Position numbers and translations under genes: made by a program. 18,373 nucleotides of DNA from Candidatus Collierbacteria bacterium (GTDB lineage: Bacteria; Patescibacteriota; Microgenomatia; UBA1400; MFAQ01), in the NCBI GenBank assembly GCA_023245265.1, contig JAHFKQ010000013.1, forward strand, positions 1-18,373, in the 5' to 3' direction. The notes under the pieces were generated by a model that searched no databases, was not told the DNA's origin, and saw nothing but the letters and a program-made list of their open reading frames with translations. Below, piece by piece: positions 14,593 to 18,373 of the stretch. Position 1 is the first letter of the stretch. Every line of letters starts with the position of its first letter.

Positions 14593-14919
14593 TTATTGTT
14601 GGCCAAAACCATAATGCTCAAATGCATCCGGAGCTCGACCGATTATTTCGGCCGCCTTATCAAAAGTGTAGCCTTCTTCCATTCTGGAAACATATTCTGC
14701 TTTGCGATAATTTATCGCCAGAGAGAAGATGAATCTCACCAAACATCCGAGCAGTATTACTCCCAGAAATAGAGGTAATTTTACAGAGGCCAACAAAGTC
14801 AAAAACATCGCCATCTGATCGGAAGCCGCATAAATAAACATCAGTCCGACCAGATAAGCGGCCAAAAGTAAGAGTAACTGCCAGACATCGATTAAACCTC
14901 TTCGGATTAAATGTTTCAC
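14593..14919 (-). CDS. Small two-TM membrane protein, tandem paralogue
   Basis: The protein has 108 residues and starts with GTG at 14919. It shares the layout of the following gene: basic start MKHLIRRGLIDV, two membrane helices (about 14-33 and 38-67) and a soluble tail YTFDKAAEIIGRAPDAFEHYGF (84-105). The start codon overlaps the stop of the gene upstream (GTGA), and AAGGAG lies five bases before it inside that gene, so translation is probably coupled. No catalytic residues are visible. The tail motif, a short amphipathic helix followed by a second one ending in acidic or aromatic residues, could be a docking element. Function unknown. Confidence 0.7.
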   Translation of the reverse strand: MKHLIRRGLIDVWQLLLLLAAYLVGLMFIYAASDQMAMFLTLLASVKLPLFLGVILLGCLVRFIFSLAINYRKAEYVSRMEEGYTFDKAAEIIGRAPDAFEHYGFGQQ

Positions 14920-15275
14920 TTTTTCTCCTTGGATTCAGGGTCGAGACTCTCCCGTCGGGCTTCAGCATAATCCCTAGCAAAATTCATATCGTACGCCACC
15001 CGATTAAAGAACCACTTGAGCTTGAAGAGGGCAAAAACCACATCTGCCACCTCTACCCCTTGCCGAATGGCAATCCTCTTGAACATCCAGAGCATCATCA
15101 TTGTCGATGGCACAATCCAGAGGCTTAAGCCAAAAGTTACCCCTCCAAACCAGGTTAAATAGCTTAGATAGGAAATTGTCTCCAGCGAGCCCAGATGTAC
15201 CAATATGAATATCACTCCGGAGAATAAATATACGAAAGCAACCAAAGCAATCCTTCTTTGCCAAAAAAATTTCAA
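14916..15275 (-). CDS. Small membrane protein, first gene of the SD-led operon
   Basis: The protein has 119 residues and starts with TTG at 15275, chosen because AAAGGAGG lies exactly five bases upstream. A basic N-terminus (MKFFWQRR) precedes two or three membrane helices (about 8-28, 35-50 and 52-68), then a charged C-terminal region (about 85-119, FKLKWFFNRVAYDMNFARDY, ending KEKK). No known family is recognised; it has the same general layout as the two downstream proteins but no clear sequence match. It is divergent from rpoB, with a promoter 26 bases before the start codon. The local base composition is more A/T-rich than in rpoB or mltG. Confidence 0.65.
   Translation of the reverse strand: MKFFWQRRIALVAFVYLFSGVIFILVHLGSLETISYLSYLTWFGGVTFGLSLWIVPSTMMMLWMFKRIAIRQGVEVADVVFALFKLKWFFNRVAYDMNFARDYAEARRESLDPESKEKK
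14925..14930 (-). promoter_or_regulatory. Shine-Dalgarno of the 14919 gene
   Basis: AAGGAG on the minus strand lies five bases before the GTG start, inside the last codons of the preceding gene. It decides for GTG 14919 as the start. Confidence 0.8.
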
Positions 15276-15280
15276 AGTAG

Positions 15281-15288
15281 CCTCCTTT
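15281..15288 (-). promoter_or_regulatory. Shine-Dalgarno deciding a TTG start
   Basis: AAAGGAGG on the minus strand lies five bases before TTG 15275. This strong site is the main reason to accept a TTG start for the first gene of the operon. Confidence 0.85.
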
Positions 15289-15300
15289 TAGATGTCGTCT

Positions 15301-15309
15301 ATTGTACCA
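15301..15309 (-). promoter_or_regulatory. Extended -10 promoter of the membrane operon
   Basis: TG-G-TACAAT on the minus strand would start transcription near 15295, giving a leader of about 20 bases that includes the Shine-Dalgarno. No good -35 box is present. It lies back to back with the rpoB promoter, whose -35 box begins at 15319. Confidence 0.55.
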
Positions 15310-15318
15310 AAGTCCAGG

Positions 15319-15347
15319 TTGACAGACGCACGCTCTCCCCGTATACT
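15319..15347 (+). promoter_or_regulatory. rpoB promoter
   Basis: A perfect -35 box TTGACA (15319-15324) and TATACT (15342-15347) are separated by 17 bases. Expected transcription start is near 15354, giving a leader of about 92 bases. This is the best sigma-70 type promoter in the window. Confidence 0.85.
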
Positions 15348-15363
15348 TGTGTCACTGTCCTAA

Positions 15364-15395
15364 ACTTGGCTGGATTTTGTGCCAGTCGAGTTTTT
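15364..15395 (+). terminator. Terminator-like hairpin in the rpoB leader (possible attenuator)
   Basis: Bases 15364-15373 pair with 15382-15391 (ten pairs, two of them G-U) around an eight-base loop, followed directly by TTTTT (15391-15395). The two wobbles make it a plus-strand structure. It lies between the promoter and the rpoB start, about ten bases after the predicted transcription start. A premature terminator or leader attenuator is the simplest reading. No Shine-Dalgarno precedes the rpoB ATG. Confidence 0.5.
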
Positions 15396-15445
15396 ATGTG
15401 TTGCCCGTTGTTATTTACTCCTGCCTAAAAAACCCAAAAATACGG

Positions 15446-18373
15446 ATGATAAAACAAACCAAACGCGAAGATTGGGGCAATATTGCCTCCAAGTTACCCG
15501 AGTCCAACTTAGCTCAAACTCAGCTAGACTCTTACAAACAATTTCTCGAAGAAGGCATCCGTGAATCGCTCTTAGAACTAAACCCCATTAAGGATTTTAC
15601 CGGTAAAGTTTTTGAGTTCGAGTTTTTGAATAATCGCGTTGGTCTGCCCAAGTTCTCCCCTAAGCAAGCTATCGAAAAAGGGGTCACCTTTGAGGCTCCT
15701 CTCTGGGCTACCGTAAAGCTCACCAATCTCCAAACCTCCGCCACCCAACAGCAAGAGATTTTCCTTGGCGACATTCCCATGATGACCTCTATTGGTACCT
15801 TTATCATTAACGGTGTCGAACGCGTCGTGGTAAACCAGCTCGTCCGTTCTCCTGGTGCTTACTTCACCCGTGAAGTCGATCCGCACTCTGGTCGCGCCAT
15901 TCACCAAGCCGAAGTTCGTCCTATGCGCGGCTCTTGGCTCGAGTTTATCGTCAGTCGTAATGATCACATCTCCGTTCGTATCGACCGCCACCGCAAAGTA
16001 TCCGCCACGACCCTTATCCGTGCTCTTGGCTTTAGTACCAACGAAGAAATTCTGGCACTTTTCGCCAATGTCGACACCGACAAAGAACACCGTTATATCG
16101 CCACTACTTTACTTAAAGACTCCAGTACCAACACCGAAGAAGCTCTTCTTGAGTTCTATCAGAAGGTCCGCCCCGGCGAACCGGCCGTTTTGGACAACGC
16201 CAAGGCTCTGCTTCACCAGATGTTCTTCGATGCCCGTCGCTACAACCTCGGTCTCGTCGGTCGCTACAAGATGAACCGCAAGCTGAGCCTCAACACTCCT
16301 ATCGACAAACAGCACATCACCCTCACCACAGAAGACTTTATTGGCTCCGTCAAATATTTAATTGGTCTCCAGAATGGTCACGGTAAAACCGATGATATCG
16401 ACCACTTGGCTAACCGCCGTCTCCGCTGTGTCGGTGAGCTGGTGAACCAAACTTCCTTCAAGGCCGGTCTTCTAAGATTAGAGCGCTCCATCAAGGAAAA
16501 AATGTCTCTTGCTAAACCGGATGAGCTCCCGACCCCGGCCGCTTTTGTCAATCCTCGTCCCATCATTTCGGCTATCACCGAGTTTTTCCGCCGCAACCGC
16601 TTGTCGTCTATTCTCGATCAGGTCAACCCGCTTTCTGAAATCGATAACCTTCGCCGTATTTCTGTTATGGGACCCGGTGGTATCACTCGCGAACGCGCCA
16701 GTTTCTCTATGCGCGATATTCACTCTTCTCAGTACTCCAGAATTTGTCCGGTCCGTTCTCCTGAAGGTCCGAACATCGGTCTCGTGACCTATCTGGCTCT
16801 TTACTCCCGTATTAACGCCTACGGCTTCTTGGAAGCTCCTTATCTCCCCGTTACCAAGATTTCCAAAGGTGGCAAAGACACATTCAAGATCTCGGACGAA
16901 GCTGTCTATCTCGCCGCCGACGACGAAGAAGATGCCTACATTACTCATGCCGGCGTCACTCGTGAAGGCGACTTGATTACTCAAAAATGGGTCCCGGTTC
17001 GTTACGCAGGTAAATTCATCGAAGCTGACATTGATAAAGTGCAGTACATCGATGTTATTCCTCGCCAGGTCGTCGGTACTTCCGCCGCTTTGATTCCTTT
17101 CGTTCAGCAAGATGAGGGTACTCGTGCTCTCATGGGTACTCACCATCTCACCCAAGCTCTCCCTCTGGTTAAGCCGACTGCTCCTATCGTGGGTACGGGT
17201 ATGGAAGCTATTACCGCCGCCGGTATGGGTTGGGTGGTCTCTTCCGACTTCGAAGGTGAAGTTATCTCGGTCGACGGTGATCACATTAGTCTGAAACTCT
17301 CCGCCAAGGAAGCCGCTACGGCTGCCGCCAAGATTTCTCCTTACGACTACGGCTTTGTCGAGCTTAATAAAGACATTGTTACCTATAATCTCCGTAAATA
17401 TCACAACTCTTCTCAAGATACTTGTTACAACCAGCACCCCATGGTGGATGTCGGCGACAAAATCAAAGTTGGTGATGTCATTATCAACGGTCCGGCTTCC
17501 GAAAATGGCGAACTGGCTCTGGGTCAGAATCTTTTGATCGCCTACGCTGCTTTTGAAGGTCTTGGTTATGAAGACGCTATCGTCGTTTCCGATCGTTGTG
17601 TCCGCGAAGATCTCCTTTCTTCGGTTCATATTCACGAACACACTTGTGATGTCATGGACACCAAACTTGGTGCCGAAGAGCTCACTCGCGATATTCCGAA
17701 TGTGGCCGAAACCGATCTCCGTAACCTCGGTGAAGACGGTACCATCGCTATTGGATCTACAGTTGGTCCCAATGACATTTTAGTTGGCAAGATTGCTCCC
17801 AAAGGTGAAACCGAATTGACGGCCGAAGAGCGCTTGCTCCGTGCCATCTTTGGTGAGAAAGCCCGCGAAGTTCGCGATACTTCTCTCCGTATGCCTCACG
17901 GTGAACAAGGTACCATCGTTTCGGTTCGCATTCTCAGTCGTGAAGCCGGAGACGAGCTTGATGCCGGTGTCATTCAGCAGATCAAGATTAAAGTCGCTCA
18001 ACTTCGTAAGATTACCGTCGGTGACAAAGTTGCCGGTCGTCATGGTAACAAAGGTGTCATTTCCAAAATCGTTTCCGATGCCGATATGCCTCATATGGCC
18101 GATGGTCGTCCCATTGATGTCATTATTTCACCTCTTTCGGTGCTCGCTCGTATGAACCTTGGTCAGCTTTTGGAGGCTCAGCTAGCCCTTGCCGGTGAAA
18201 AACTAGGCAAGAGATACTCCGTCCCTGTTTTTGAAAAAATTTCCGAGGAGAAGCTAAATAGTGCCCTTATCGAAGCCGGTTTACCGGTCAACGGTAAAGC
18301 TCAGCTTTACGATGGTCGTACCGGTGAAGCTTTTGGTCAAGAAACTGCCGTTGGTGTCAGTTACATTCTGAAA
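15446..18373 (+). CDS. rpoB: DNA-directed RNA polymerase subunit beta (3' end cut by window)
   Basis: 976 codons are present from the ATG at 15446, still open at the window edge. Recognisable parts are the N-terminal region (SYKQFLEEGIRESL), GTFIINGVERVVVNQLVRSPG, the rifampicin region LSSILDQVNPLSEIDNLRRI (386-405), MGPGGITRERA, RICPVRSPEGPNIGL (432-446), KGETELTAEERLLRAIFGEK and the active-site loop GDKVAGRHGNKG with both conserved lysines. The last residues (TAVGVSYILK) correspond to roughly residue 1240 of E. coli RpoB, so about 100 residues are missing beyond the edge. It lacks the large lineage-specific insertions of proteobacterial RpoB. In the rifampicin pocket, the positions equal to E. 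coli Gln513 and His526 are Ser388 and Asn401; Asp516 and Ser531 are conserved (391, 406). Expressed from its own strong promoter. Confidence 0.98.
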   Translation, partial: MIKQTKREDWGNIASKLPESNLAQTQLDSYKQFLEEGIRESLLELNPIKDFTGKVFEFEFLNNRVGLPKFSPKQAIEKGVTFEAPLWATVKLTNLQTSATQQQEIFLGDIPMMTSIGTFIINGVERVVVNQLVRSPGAYFTREVDPHSGRAIHQAEVRPMRGSWLEFIVSRNDHISVRIDRHRKVSATTLIRALGFSTNEEILALFANVDTDKEHRYIATTLLKDSSTNTEEALLEFYQKVRPGEPAVLDNAKALLHQMFFDARRYNLGLVGRYKMNRKLSLNTPIDKQHITLTTEDFIGSVKYLIGLQNGHGKTDDIDHLANRRLRCVGELVNQTSFKAGLLRLERSIKEKMSLAKPDELPTPAAFVNPRPIISAITEFFRRNRLSSILDQVNPLSEIDNLRRISVMGPGGITRERASFSMRDIHSSQYSRICPVRSPEGPNIGLVTYLALYSRINAYGFLEAPYLPVTKISKGGKDTFKISDEAVYLAADDEEDAYITHAGVTREGDLITQKWVPVRYAGKFIEADIDKVQYIDVIPRQVVGTSAALIPFVQQDEGTRALMGTHHLTQALPLVKPTAPIVGTGMEAITAAGMGWVVSSDFEGEVISVDGDHISLKLSAKEAATAAAKISPYDYGFVELNKDIVTYNLRKYHNSSQDTCYNQHPMVDVGDKIKVGDVIINGPASENGELALGQNLLIAYAAFEGLGYEDAIVVSDRCVREDLLSSVHIHEHTCDVMDTKLGAEELTRDIPNVAETDLRNLGEDGTIAIGSTVGPNDILVGKIAPKGETELTAEERLLRAIFGEKAREVRDTSLRMPHGEQGTIVSVRILSREAGDELDAGVIQQIKIKVAQLRKITVGDKVAGRHGNKGVISKIVSDADMPHMADGRPIDVIISPLSVLARMNLGQLLEAQLALAGEKLGKRYSVPVFEKISEEKLNSALIEAGLPVNGKAQLYDGRTGEAFGQETAVGVSYILK

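Noticed and set aside
16478..17641. 387-codon minus-strand open frame inside rpoB
   Set aside because: The plus frame encodes unmistakable RpoB motifs across the whole stretch; the opposite frame is low-information shadow.

Overview
The window is a gene-dense stretch (about 47% G+C by eye) of a bacterial chromosome. It is read here as Candidate Phyla Radiation / Patescibacteria, most likely Microgenomates-like. That assignment is an inference from reduced or divergent core proteins: an alanyl-tRNA synthetase without its C-terminal domain, an RNase J lacking one family metal ligand, a compact RpoB, a sortase, and an actin-fold/'baseplate J-like' membrane protein. No rRNA, tRNA, CRISPR array, IS element or phage cassette was seen.

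Layout. (1) 1-958, + strand: the end of a Lon-type AAA+ ATPase that stops where the protease domain should begin. (2) 960-2366, - strand: an ATP-grasp, peptide-ligase-like gene convergent with it. (3) 2367-2621: a 255-base intergenic region with promoters and two hairpins. (4) 2622-7687, + strand: RNase J, FtsK/SpoIIIE translocase, RodZ-like HTH membrane protein, a DUF948-like and a YtxH-like small envelope protein; the order recalls Bacillus rnjB-tepA-spoIIIE...ymfM. (5) 7803-14199, + strand: alaS, an actin-fold/TM/baseplate-J-like protein, a sortase, ruvX/yqgF, a small zinc-ribbon protein and mltG; this resembles Bacillus alaS-yrzL-yrrK-yrzB-mltG with two envelope genes inserted. (6) 14234-15275, - strand: three small unrecognised membrane proteins, two of them tandem paralogues, ending in a strong terminator. 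(7) 15446 to the edge, + strand: rpoB, cut by the window end, behind a near-consensus promoter and a terminator-like hairpin.

How the genes fit together: the plus-strand clusters combine RNA decay, translation, transcription and chromosome segregation with cell-envelope building (RodZ-like, MltG, sortase, actin-fold membrane protein).

The most striking unlisted signal is in the starts. Six genes (ATP-grasp, ftsK, the 7117 gene, alaS, ruvX, the zinc-ribbon gene) have a -10-like box only 6-11 bases before the start codon and no Shine-Dalgarno, which predicts leaderless mRNAs. The three-gene membrane operon at 14234-15275 instead has textbook Shine-Dalgarno sequences before every gene. Other points are operator-like inverted repeats before alaS, a possible attenuator before rpoB, and lost catalytic or binding residues in RNase J, RuvX and the RpoB rifampicin pocket.
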